Source: a bacterium (GTDB lineage Bacteria; Krumholzibacteriota; Krumholzibacteria; LZORAL124-64-63). Taken from it: DNA of 9,005 bases. Location: NCBI GenBank assembly GCA_021767885.1, contig JAASSM010000035.1, forward strand, positions 1 to 9,005. The letters run 5' to 3'. Below the pieces are notes generated by a model. The model ran no database searches, was not told the DNA's origin, and was given only the letters and a program-made list of their open reading frames with translations. This document shows, piece by piece, positions 1 through 9,005 of this stretch (position 1 is the stretch's first letter; each line of letters opens with the position of its first letter). The position numbers and the translations under genes are program-made.

Positions 1-2
1 CC

Positions 3-1082
3 AATGGCCGCGGCGACTCGGTGATCCTCCCGTTCCTCGCCAGCCAGGGCATCACCAGCCTGGACCACATCGTGGCCAGCCATTACCACGCCGACCACAT
101 CGGCGGCCTGGACGAGGTCTACGCCGAGACTGGCGCCGCGGGCGGCGTCTGGGACCGCGGCTGGGACTACACCACCATCACGTACGGCAACTATGCCAGC
201 GCCGTGGCCGCGGACCGGCAGACGCTGGTTCCGGGCCAGGTCTTCGACCTCGGCGCCGGCGTCACCGTCACCTGCATCGCCCTCAACGGCAACGGCCAGC
301 TCTCCCCGCCCCACGACGACAGCTCCCTGGAGAACGAGTACTGCGTGGCCCTGCTGGTGGAGTGCGGCGACTTCGACTACTTCCAGGCCGGCGACCTGAT
401 CGGGACCGACGACAGCGGCCACGAGGACATCGAGACCAGCGTGGCCGCCTCGCTGAGCGCCCTGGGCAAGGCCGACCTCGAGGTCTACAAGGTCAACCAC
501 CACGGCAGCTACACCAGCAGCAACGCCACCTTCCTGAACACCGTCACGCCGGAGGTGGCGGTGATCTCGGTGGGGGCGGACAACTCCTACGGCCATCCTC
601 ACCAGGAGCCCATGCAGCGCCTGCAGACCCGCGACGTGTTCGTCTACCAGACCACCGAGGGGGCCGGCTGGGTGCTGCCGCCGGAGGACATGACGGTGGT
701 GGGCGGCCACGTGGTCATCGCCACCGCGGGCACCGGGACCTACACCGTGAACGGCGACGTCTGGGAGATGGACGAGCAGGCGCCCACCGCCGCGCCGGCC
801 ACCCCGGACGCCTTCGCCCTGCTGGGCAACCACCCCAACCCGTTCAATCCCGCCACCAGCATCGTGCTGACCAGCGAGCGCGGCGGCGGCGGCCTCCTCG
901 AGGTGTTCGACCTCGCCGGCCGCCGCCACTGGCACCAGCGGTTCGAGGCGCCGGCCGGGCGCCACGCCCTGGTCTGGCGGGGTCGCGACCAGGCCGGGCG
1001 GGAGCTGCCCACCGGGGTGTACCTGTACCGCGTGACGCTGCCCGACGGTGGCGGCGCCGGCCGCATGGTCCTGACCCGCTGA
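3..1082 (+). CDS. Exported ComEC-like metallo-beta-lactamase-fold hydrolase with C-terminal FlgD-like sorting domain (5' partial)
   Basis: The frame is open to the left edge (in-frame codons from base 3 read NGRGDS), so the true start and any signal peptide lie outside. The GTG at 21 falls inside the conserved fold and is used here only to number residues. Residues 21-26 (HYHADH) are the HxHxDH metal-binding motif. AGD at 123-125, NHHGS at 159-163 and SYGHPHQE at 189-196 match the later motifs of the ComEC/Rec2 C-terminal hydrolase domain, giving a probable metal-dependent phosphodiesterase or nuclease. No ComEC membrane channel is seen. After a linker at about 250-268 comes an 85-residue tail with NHPNPFNPATS (270-280), VFDLAGR (295-301) and GVYLYR (332-337). 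This is the FlgD-Ig/type IX type-A sorting-domain signature, which implies export and possible surface anchoring. The substrate is unknown; an extracellular nuclease or phosphodiesterase is an inference. The fold assignment is firm and the exact role is not. Confidence 0.88.
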   Translation, partial: NGRGDSVILPFLASQGITSLDHIVASHYHADHIGGLDEVYAETGAAGGVWDRGWDYTTITYGNYASAVAADRQTLVPGQVFDLGAGVTVTCIALNGNGQLSPPHDDSSLENEYCVALLVECGDFDYFQAGDLIGTDDSGHEDIETSVAASLSALGKADLEVYKVNHHGSYTSSNATFLNTVTPEVAVISVGADNSYGHPHQEPMQRLQTRDVFVYQTTEGAGWVLPPEDMTVVGGHVVIATAGTGTYTVNGDVWEMDEQAPTAAPATPDAFALLGNHPNPFNPATSIVLTSERGGGGLLEVFDLAGRRHWHQRFEAPAGRHALVWRGRDQAGRELPTGVYLYRVTLPDGGGAGRMVLTR

Positions 1083-1109
1083 CCGCGACCGGACCCCCGC
1101 ACTCCGGGA

Positions 1110-1138
1110 TGGACACGGCGGCCGGCGCCCGGTAGGAT
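1110..1138 (+). promoter_or_regulatory. Putative sigma-70 promoter of carAB
   Basis: TGGACA at 1110-1115 matches the -35 consensus in 5 of 6 positions. After a 17-bp spacer, TAGGAT at 1133-1138 matches the -10 consensus in 4 of 6. It lies in the only sizeable gap on the + strand, between the stop of the hydrolase gene and carA. Transcription would start near 1145 and give a leader of about 40 nt, too short for a PyrR-type attenuator. This is a pattern match only, in a genome whose promoter consensus is unknown. Confidence 0.45.
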
Positions 1139-1151
1139 CTGCTCCCGGCCG
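1119..1151. repeat. Inverted repeat flanking the putative carAB -10 box
   Basis: CGGCCGG at 1119-1125 and its exact reverse complement CCGGCCG at 1145-1151 are separated by 19 nt and centred at 1135, on the TAGGAT hexamer. The arrangement could be an operator for a repressor of carAB. Each arm is itself largely palindromic and made only of G and C, so chance occurrence in this composition is quite possible. There is no T-run after it, so it is not an intrinsic terminator. Confidence 0.25.
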
Positions 1152-1184
1152 TTCGGTTCATCACGCTGGACTCCGGGGGTCGCC

Positions 1185-2292
1185 ATGCACGCCGCTCATC
1201 CCGCCCTGCTCGTCCTCGAGGACGGCACCCGGTGGCCCGGACACGGGTTCGGCGCCGACGCCGTGGCTGCCGGCGAGGTGGTCTTCAACACCAGCCAGAC
1301 CGGTTACCAGGAGATCCTCTCCGACCCCAGCTACGAGGGCCAGCTGGTCACCCTCACCATGCCGCAGATCGGCAACACGGGCGTCAATCACGACGACCTC
1401 GAGAGCGACCGGGTGCGCGCCGCCGCCCTCGTCTGCCGCGAGCTCTCGCCGGTGGTCAGCAGCTGGCGCGCGACGGCCGATCTGCCCGGCTGGCTCCTGC
1501 GGCACGGCGTCCCCGGCATCACCGGCCTGGACACGCGCGCCCTGGTGCTCCACCTGCGCGACCGGGGCACCATGCGCGGCGCGCTGGGCTGTGGTCCGGC
1601 CGCCGAGGCCGCCGGCCTGCTGCAGGCGGCCCGCGCCTGCCCGCCCATGACGGGCTGCGATCTCACCGCGGTCGTGAGCTGCCGGGAGCCCTACGCCGGC
1701 CCGGCGCCACCCGGTGGCATCCGCTGGCGGGTCACGGCCTACGATTTCGGCATCAAGCGGGCGCTGCTGCGCGAACTGGCGGCGCGGGGCTGCGCGGTCA
1801 CCGTGGTCCCCGGCGACACGCCCGCCGCCGCGGTGCTGGCGCAGGCACCCGACGGCGTCTTCCTGAGCAACGGGCCCGGCGATCCGGCCGCCGCCACCGG
1901 CGCCATCGCCATCGTCGGCGAGCTGCTCGGCAAGGTCCCGCTCTTCGGCGTCTGCCTGGGCCACCAGCTGCTGGCCCTCGCCCTGGGCGGACGCACCGGC
2001 AAGCTCAAGTTCGGCCACCGCGGGGGGAACCATCCCGTCCGCGAGGTCCTGGGCGGCCGCGTGGAGATCTCCGCCCACAATCACGGCTTCGCCGTGGACG
2101 CCGGCAGCCTGCCCGACCACGTCGAGGTGACCCACGTCAGCCTCAACGACGGCTGCTGCGAGGGCCTCGCCGTGCCCGGACTGCGCGCCTTCTCGGTGCA
2201 GTACCACCCCGAGAGCAGCCCCGGCCCGCACGACTCCGGCCACCACTTCGACCGCTTCATCGAGCTCATGGCCCGGCCACCGGAGGTGCGCC

Positions 2293-2306
<14 letters not shown>
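1185..2306 (+). CDS. carA: Carbamoyl-phosphate synthase small (glutaminase) subunit CarA
   Basis: CarA hydrolyses glutamine and channels ammonia to CarB for cytosolic synthesis of carbamoyl phosphate, the precursor of pyrimidines and arginine. At 373 residues it has normal family length. The N-terminal CarA-specific domain (about 1-170) contains [17 protein letters not shown] (34-50) and [18 protein letters not shown] (111-128). The class I glutamine amidotransferase domain (about 182-365) has the oxyanion region SNGPGDP (228-234), the nucleophile Cys257 in GVCLGHQ (255-261), HNHGF (298-302), and the triad residues His341 and Glu343 in [10 protein letters not shown] (339-348). All catalytic residues are present. 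The ATG at 1185 follows a G-run (1175-1179) by 5 nt, and the protein begins at the usual place for the family. The stop codon lies inside carB, with a 14-bp overlap, as expected for subunits made in equal amounts. Confidence 0.97.
2282..2288 (+). promoter_or_regulatory. Ribosome binding site of carB inside the carA 3' end
   Basis: GGAGGTG lies 4 nt before the ATG at 2293 and within the last codons of carA. It is one of the best Shine-Dalgarno matches in the window. It supports the overlapping start of carB and suggests that CarB is initiated on its own while being translationally coupled to CarA. Confidence 0.75.
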
Positions 2307-5535
<3,229 letters not shown>

Positions 5536-5538
5536 GGG

Positions 5539-6090
5539 TCAGCCGTCGTCCCGGTGATCCAGCAGCAGGCCGTGAGACACCATGTCCAGCTGACGTCCCC
5601 CCTTGCGGACGGCGCCGCGCATCACGCCTTCCTGGACGAACCCGCACTTCTCCAGCACCCGGCGCGAGGCCAGATTGTCGGCGAAGGTGCGGGCCGTGAA
5701 CCGGGCCAGGCCATGGGTCTCGGCGGCCCACGGCAGGAAGGCCTGCAGCGCCGCGGTGGCCAGGCCGCGGCCCCAGTGGGGCCGGCCGATCCAGTAGCCC
5801 AGCTCACCGTCGTGCCGGAAGTTGGGCACCGGCGAGAGGATCACGCCCACACCTCCGACCAGACCATCGGGACCGGCGACGACCAGGTTCTGCGGGGGAT
5901 CCAGCTCGCGCTGGCGGCCCACCCAGCGGATGGCCGCCTCGATGTCGTAGGGCCGGGGAAAGAGGTCGGTGAGGCGGTCCCAGATGGCGGGATCGTCGGC
6001 GAGGGCGCACAGGCGCACGATGTCGTCGGGCTGGTAGGGACGCAACCGGTGGTCCGGGACGGCGAGCGGGATGGCCACGGGCGCGCTCAC
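5539..6090 (-). CDS. GNAT family N-acetyltransferase (RimJ/RimL-like)
   Basis: This is a probable cytosolic acetyl-CoA-dependent N-acetyltransferase of 183 residues, the normal length for the RimJ/RimL branch. The N-terminal strand HRLRPYQPDD (14-23) is typical. Motif A is GYWIGRPHWGRGLATAAL (98-115), containing the pyrophosphate-binding WGRGLAT. Motif B is NLASRRVLEKCGFVQEG (139-155), which closely matches the family's N-x-x-S-x-R-V-L-E-K-x-G-F-x-x-E-G. The substrate (protein N-terminus, amino acid or small amine) cannot be told from sequence. The GTG start at 6090 overlaps the stop of the upstream PAP2 gene as GTGA and has no clear Shine-Dalgarno, which suggests translational coupling. The same frame stays open through the whole upstream gene, but that part has shadow composition. 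It is the last gene of the block, and its stop is 3 bp from that of carB on the other strand. Confidence 0.9.
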   Translation of the reverse strand: MSAPVAIPLAVPDHRLRPYQPDDIVRLCALADDPAIWDRLTDLFPRPYDIEAAIRWVGRQRELDPPQNLVVAGPDGLVGGVGVILSPVPNFRHDGELGYWIGRPHWGRGLATAALQAFLPWAAETHGLARFTARTFADNLASRRVLEKCGFVQEGVMRGAVRKGGRQLDMVSHGLLLDHRDDG

Positions 6091-6887
6091 GACCGCCGCT
6101 CGCCGCCCTGGCCCCGATCCTCCACCGCGATCACGGCGTTGGCGGCGATGGTCCAGCCCAGCAGGATCTGCGAGGGATAGTGCTTGCGGTCGTTGAGGCG
6201 CGACCAGCCGGTGAGCAGGCCGCAGAACCGCGCCGCGCTGCGCGCCAGGCCGCCATCGAGCCGCTGGGCCAGGGTCCACAGGGGGATGGCGCCGAGGAAG
6301 GCGTGCCCGCTGGCCGCGTTGGCATGCTCGAAGGGGCGCCAGCGAGGGGAGCCGTCGTGGCTGGAGGGCCGGTTGCTGCCCAGGACGCGCTGGACGGTCC
6401 AGAGCATGGGCAAACCCACGCACATGGCCTCGAAGTTGGCCCGCGTCCAGCGGGAGAACGGGCTGGACCGCCACAGCCAGTCCACCGCGGCGCCCAGTCC
6501 CCAGATGAAGAACATCTCGCGGTTGCCCAGGGGCTTGGCCACCTGGGCCACGCGGTCGCTGGCGCTGCTGGCGAAGGCCTCCGTCTTCAGCTCCCTGGCT
6601 CGCTGCTCCTGGCCCCGGGCCCGCAGGGCGTCGCGCGCGTCCTCCGCCCGGCCCTCGCGCGGATCGAGCCAGGCGGTGTGGCGGCGCTCGATGGCGGCAT
6701 CGGCGCCGCTGTAGACCAGCACCGCCGCCGCGCCCAGGGCGAGGCCGAGGCGCAGCATGGCCCGACGACCGTACATGCGGCGCCACTGCGGGCCGGTGTG
6801 GCGGAAGAGCGTCGGGCCGCGCCGACGACGGCCACCGGTGGGCCAGACCAGGACCAGGACGAGCACCAGCAGCGCGACGAGCCACAT
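6087..6887 (-). CDS. PAP2-superfamily membrane phosphatase-like protein
   Basis: This 266-residue membrane protein has hydrophobic stretches at about 2-15, 45-62, 126-139, 153-165 and 240-255. It carries the three PAP2 phosphatase motifs in order: RVLGSNRP (167-174), ASGH (192-195) and SRLNDRKHYPSQ (229-240). Family members dephosphorylate lipid phosphates such as phosphatidate or undecaprenyl diphosphate at the membrane. The phosphate-binding Arg173, Ser193, Gly194, His195, Arg230 and the nucleophile-position His236 are kept. The usual Lys of motif 1 is Gln166 (an Arg is next to it), the Pro of PSGH is Ala192, and the final Asp of motif 3 is Gln240. It could be a divergent active phosphatase or one with altered catalysis. 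Residues 63-120 are charged, probably helical and unrecognised. The ATG at 6887 has GGGAGGG (6893-6899) 5 nt upstream and follows the thioesterase stop by 1 nt. It overlaps the GNAT start by 4 nt. Confidence 0.82.
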   Translation of the reverse strand: MWLVALLVLVLVLVWPTGGRRRRGPTLFRHTGPQWRRMYGRRAMLRLGLALGAAAVLVYSGADAAIERRHTAWLDPREGRAEDARDALRARGQEQRARELKTEAFASSASDRVAQVAKPLGNREMFFIWGLGAAVDWLWRSSPFSRWTRANFEAMCVGLPMLWTVQRVLGSNRPSSHDGSPRWRPFEHANAASGHAFLGAIPLWTLAQRLDGGLARSAARFCGLLTGWSRLNDRKHYPSQILLGWTIAANAVIAVEDRGQGGERRS

Positions 6888-6888
6888 C

Positions 6889-7266
6889 TCAGCCCTCCCA
6901 GGGCACCAGCGGCTCCTTGCGGCCGGCCTCGTCCACGGCCACGTAGACCAGTTCCGCCTCGGTGACCAGCTCCTCGCGGCGCGTGTCGCGGTTGAGGGCG
7001 CGCGCGACGATGCGCACGGTCACCGAGGTGTTGCCCGAGGCCACCACCTCCCCCGACAGGGTGAGCAGGTCGCCCACCTGGACGGGATGCCGGAAGGTGA
7101 GCTCGCGCACCACCCGGGTGGTGAAGCGCGGGTTGCGGAAGCGGTCGCGGCAGCAGGCCGCGCCGGCCAGATCGATGTGCGAGATGATCACGCCGCCGAA
7201 GATGGTGCCGTAGCTGTTGGCGTCCCGCGGCAGCAGGGTGATCTTCTGGAATTCCTTCACGGTCAC
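6889..7266 (-). CDS. Hotdog-fold acyl-CoA thioesterase (YciA/ACOT-like)
   Basis: This is a 125-residue single hotdog domain of the acyl-CoA hydrolase family, which cleaves fatty acyl-CoA to free acid and CoA in the cytosol. The signature is DANSYGTIFGGVIISHIDLAG (15-35), with the expected Asn17, Gly20, Gly24, Gly25 and Asp32, the position of the catalytic acid in YciA. FRHPVQVGDLLTL (58-70) and LVYVAVDEAGR (106-116) match the later strands of the family. Chain-length preference cannot be read from sequence. The start is uncertain. The GTG at 7266 has a GAGG only 2 nt upstream, too close, while the GTG at 7260 sits 8 nt from the same GAGG, so the real protein may be two residues shorter. It is the third gene of the minus-strand block, 24 bp after the FAD enzyme and 1 bp before the PAP2 gene. 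No regulatory signal is visible. Confidence 0.9.
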   Translation of the reverse strand: MTVKEFQKITLLPRDANSYGTIFGGVIISHIDLAGAACCRDRFRNPRFTTRVVRELTFRHPVQVGDLLTLSGEVVASGNTSVTVRIVARALNRDTRREELVTEAELVYVAVDEAGRKEPLVPWEG

Positions 7267-7290
7267 GTCCTCGTTGCTCCGGCGGGCGGT

Positions 7291-8433
7291 TCAGCTCTCG
7301 GCGATCCAGGCGGCCGCCATGGCCGCGATGGCCGGCGCGCTGGTCAGTCCGGGCGACTCGATGCCCACCAGGTTGATCAGGCCGGCGAGGTCGTCCTCCT
7401 CGCGATGGATCACGAAGTCGGCGAAGCCCTCGCGCCACCAGACGGTGCGACGGGGCCGCAGGCCGCAGATGTCGGGCGCCAGATCCTCGACCTCGAGGAA
7501 CGGCAGGAAGCGGCGGCCACCCTGGAAGAAGGCCTCGCGGCGGTCGGGATCGACACCGTAATCCTCGGCCGCATGCGCGTCCAGTGGCTGGACGTCCGGC
7601 CCCAGGCGCATGCGGCCGGCCAGGTCCAGGCAGAGGTGCACGCCCAGGCTCGAGCCATCCGCCGGCGGGACGGGGTAGATGAGCCGACCGACGCGGCCGT
7701 CGTGCCGCGGCGAGATGGCGAAGTAGTTGCCCTTGACCCAGCGCAGGCGCCAGTCCCGGGCGTCGAGGTCCACGCCGGCCAGGGCGGCGATGCGGTCGGC
7801 GTAGAGGCCGGCGGCATTGACCACCCAGCGCGAGGTGTGGGTCCAGCCCTCCCGCCCGCCGGTTGCCGGTGGGCTCACCTCCACGCGCCAGCCATCGGCC
7901 TGACGCTCGAGGCCGGTGACCTCGGCATCGGTCATCAGCTGGGCGCCGGCGGCGCTGGCCCGCCGCCCCAGGGCCCGCGTGCAGCCCTCGGCATCGAGGA
8001 TGGCCGTGCGCGGGGACCAGAGCGCGGCGACCGCCCGGATCTCCGGCTCCATGACGGCCACCTCCGCGGCCGTGAGCAGCCGCAGATCCTCCACGCCGTT
8101 CTCCTCGCCGCGCCGGAGCAGGCGCTCGAGGGCCGGCACCTCCTCCTCGGAGGTGGCGACGATGAGCTTGCCGCACTCCCGGTACCGCACCTGGGCCTCG
8201 GCGCAGAAGGTCTTCAGCTGGCGGCGTCCCGCCACGCAGAGGCGCGCCTTGAGCGACCCGGGCGGATAGTACATGCCGCCGTGGACCACCTCGCTGTTGC
8301 GGCTGGTGGTGCCCGCGCCCAGGAGCGAGGCCCGCTCGACCAGGACCGTGGTCCGGCCGGCGGCGGCCACGCAGGCCGCCGTGGCGCACCCCACCACCCC
8401 GCCCCCGATGATGGTGACGTCGACGTCGGCCAT
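7291..8433 (-). CDS. FAD-dependent oxidoreductase, L-2-hydroxyglutarate oxidase (LhgO/L2HGDH)-like
   Basis: This 380-residue flavoenzyme belongs to the D-amino-acid-oxidase (DAO) superfamily. The N-terminal dinucleotide fold has the FAD motif IGGGVVG (9-15) and the ribose-binding acid Glu33. RNSEVVHGGMYYPPGSLKA (45-63) and ECGKLIVA (86-93) closely resemble human L2HGDH and bacterial LhgO. NAAGLYAD (206-213) is the second FAD-contact motif. KGNYF (234-238), GVHLCLDLAGRMRLGPDV (264-281), GLRPR (324-328) and GIESPGLT (357-364) are also typical of this subfamily. The likely reaction is oxidation of L-2-hydroxyglutarate, or a related 2-hydroxy acid, to the 2-oxo acid with transfer of electrons to the respiratory chain; the exact substrate is inferred. 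The length is slightly below that of characterised members, with no obvious missing motif. The ATG at 8433 has GAGGG (8439-8443) 5 nt upstream and follows the thioredoxin-like stop by one base, so the two genes are co-transcribed. Confidence 0.9.
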   Translation of the reverse strand: MADVDVTIIGGGVVGCATAACVAAAGRTTVLVERASLLGAGTTSRNSEVVHGGMYYPPGSLKARLCVAGRRQLKTFCAEAQVRYRECGKLIVATSEEEVPALERLLRRGEENGVEDLRLLTAAEVAVMEPEIRAVAALWSPRTAILDAEGCTRALGRRASAAGAQLMTDAEVTGLERQADGWRVEVSPPATGGREGWTHTSRWVVNAAGLYADRIAALAGVDLDARDWRLRWVKGNYFAISPRHDGRVGRLIYPVPPADGSSLGVHLCLDLAGRMRLGPDVQPLDAHAAEDYGVDPDRREAFFQGGRRFLPFLEVEDLAPDICGLRPRRTVWWREGFADFVIHREEDDLAGLINLVGIESPGLTSAPAIAAMAAAWIAES

Positions 8434-8434
8434 G

Positions 8435-8944
8435 TCAGCCCTCGCCGGCGGCGAAGTCCTCGAAGGACCGCGTCCGGTAGGCGCCCGAGCCGACCCAGCG
8501 CAGCAGGGTGCCGAAGGTCTCGGCCGGGACGAAGCCCGGCACGTAGGTGATCCCCTCGCCGTCGGCGGTCAGGAACCAGATGGTGGGCAGCCCCTGCACC
8601 CCGTACCGCGCCTTGAGCTGCGGGCTGGCGTCCGCATCCACCATGGCGGTGACGAAGTCCGCCGCCAGCAGCGCCGACACGGCCGGATCGGTGTAGGTCT
8701 CGGCCTTCATCTTCTTGCACCACTTGCACCAGTCGGCGGTGAAGTGGATCATCACCGGCTTCCGCTGCTCGGCCGCGGCGGACAGCGCGGCGTCGTGGTC
8801 GAGCCAGCGGATGTCCGGGGACTCGGCGCCGGCCCGCTCGGCGGCGTCGGCGGCACGGGCGGCGGGTGCCGGGCCGATCACGAGGCCCGCCAGCAGCAGG
8901 GCGGCAGCCAGCAGGTGCGGCCGCGGCGTGCAGGGATGGATCAT
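8435..8944 (-). CDS. Exported thioredoxin-fold protein with CxxC active site
   Basis: With the ATG at 8944 the protein has 169 residues. The N-terminus has a hydrophobic core (11-23, LLAAALLLAGLVI) and an ARA signal-peptidase-like site near 29-31, so it is probably exported to the periplasm; the membrane or surface is also possible. The mature domain has HFTADWCKWCKKMKAET (67-83), with the redox pair Cys73-Cys76 in WCKWC. This resembles the thioredoxin_7/DsbD-gamma-like group more than classical WCGPC thioredoxin. Pro120 in GLPTIWFL is the expected cis-proline. The C-terminal part, FGTLLRWVGSGAYRTRSFEDF (144-164), is also typical of this group. It probably reduces or isomerises disulfides in exported proteins; no partner such as DsbD is in view. 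The upstream in-frame ATG at 8983 adds 13 polar residues, lacks a ribosome binding site and would spoil the signal peptide. This is the first gene of the minus-strand block within the window. Confidence 0.9.
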   Translation of the reverse strand: MIHPCTPRPHLLAAALLLAGLVIGPAPAARAADAAERAGAESPDIRWLDHDAALSAAAEQRKPVMIHFTADWCKWCKKMKAETYTDPAVSALLAADFVTAMVDADASPQLKARYGVQGLPTIWFLTADGEGITYVPGFVPAETFGTLLRWVGSGAYRTRSFEDFAAGEG

Positions 8945-8949
8945 GGCAT

Positions 8950-8956
8950 CTCCTCC
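8950..8956 (-). promoter_or_regulatory. Ribosome binding site that fixes the start of the thioredoxin-like gene
   Basis: GGAGGAG on the minus strand lies 5 nt before the ATG at 8944. No comparable site precedes the in-frame ATG at 8983. This decides the start in favour of 8944, which also puts the signal peptide at the N-terminus. Confidence 0.75.
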
Positions 8957-8960
8957 AGCA

Positions 8961-8992
8961 GTTCGGGAACGGCTCCAGTCCATGGCCAGTCC
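8961..8992. repeat. Short palindrome and 7-bp direct repeats upstream of the minus-strand operon
   Basis: GTTCGGGAAC at 8961-8970 has GTTC/GAAC arms around a 2-bp centre. Next to it, CCAGTCC occurs at 8975-8981 and again at 8986-8992, an 11-bp period close to one helical turn. They sit just upstream of the ribosome binding site of the first gene of the block, where an operator could lie. No -35/-10 pair is evident in the 61 bp available and the window ends here, so the regulatory reading is speculative. Confidence 0.25.
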
Positions 8993-9005
8993 GGCGGCGG
9001 CGCGG

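Noticed and set aside
1083..1109. An intrinsic terminator after the hydrolase gene
   Set aside because: GC-rich bases are present, but there is no stable hairpin with a T-run, so no terminator can be claimed.
1139..1184. A pyrimidine-responsive attenuator or riboswitch before carA
   Set aside because: The leader after the putative start site is about 40 nt and shows no antiterminator/terminator pair or PyrR-like binding loop.
5539..6885. A fused 448-residue protein ending in the GNAT domain
   Set aside because: The first 265 residues are an out-of-frame reading of the PAP2 gene. The GTGA overlap at 6087-6090 gives a normal-length GNAT and an intact PAP2 protein.
6587..8389. A 600-codon minus-strand frame over the PAP2, thioesterase and FAD-enzyme genes
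   Set aside because: It runs out of frame with three recognisable genes and is rich in Arg, Gly, Pro and Ala with no conserved motif.
6757..8550. A 597-codon + strand frame opposite the thioesterase and oxidoreductase genes
   Set aside because: It is antisense to well-supported genes and shows no family motif or ribosome binding site.
8945..8983. An upstream start for the thioredoxin-like protein at 8983
   Set aside because: It has no ribosome binding site and would place polar residues before the signal peptide. The ATG at 8944 has a strong GGAGGAG site.

Overview
This is a very GC-rich bacterial segment (roughly 70% by eye) made almost entirely of coding sequence. It holds eight protein genes and no RNA gene, insertion sequence, CRISPR array or long intergenic gap. 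The first gene ends in a FlgD-like/type IX-type sorting domain with the NxPNPFNP signature. Such tails are common in secreted proteins of Bacteroidota-related and candidate phyla (FCB superphylum, Eisenbacteria/Krumholzibacteriota-like lineages). With this GC content, I infer a GC-rich, poorly cultured relative of that group; this is not proven. The other genes are not lineage-diagnostic by eye.

Layout on the + strand: (1) the 3' part of an exported metallo-beta-lactamase-fold hydrolase related to the ComEC C-terminal domain, carrying the sorting tail (runs in from the left edge to 1082); (2) a 102-bp gap (1083-1184) with a plausible sigma-70 promoter (TGGACA, 17 bp, TAGGAT) sitting inside an inverted repeat; (3) carA (1185-2306) and carB (2293-5535), overlapping by 14 bp. 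carAB encode the two subunits of glutamine-dependent carbamoyl-phosphate synthetase, which feeds pyrimidine and arginine synthesis.

Layout on the - strand: a five-gene block transcribed right to left: an exported thioredoxin-like protein (8944-8435), an L-2-hydroxyglutarate-oxidase-like FAD enzyme (8433-7291), a YciA-like hotdog acyl-CoA thioesterase (7266-6889), a PAP2-superfamily membrane protein (6887-6087) and a RimJ/RimL-like GNAT acetyltransferase (6090-5539). The junctions are 1 bp, 24 bp, 1 bp and a 4-bp GTGA overlap, so the block reads as one operon. Its members do not form a pathway I recognise and look like a housekeeping/metabolic mix. This block and carAB converge with only 3 bp between their stop codons.

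I found no convincing undescribed system. The points most worth a second look are the sorting-tail hydrolase, the substituted PAP2 signature, the CAD/CPS1-like glycine loop in CarB, and the two small repeat arrangements upstream of the two transcription units.
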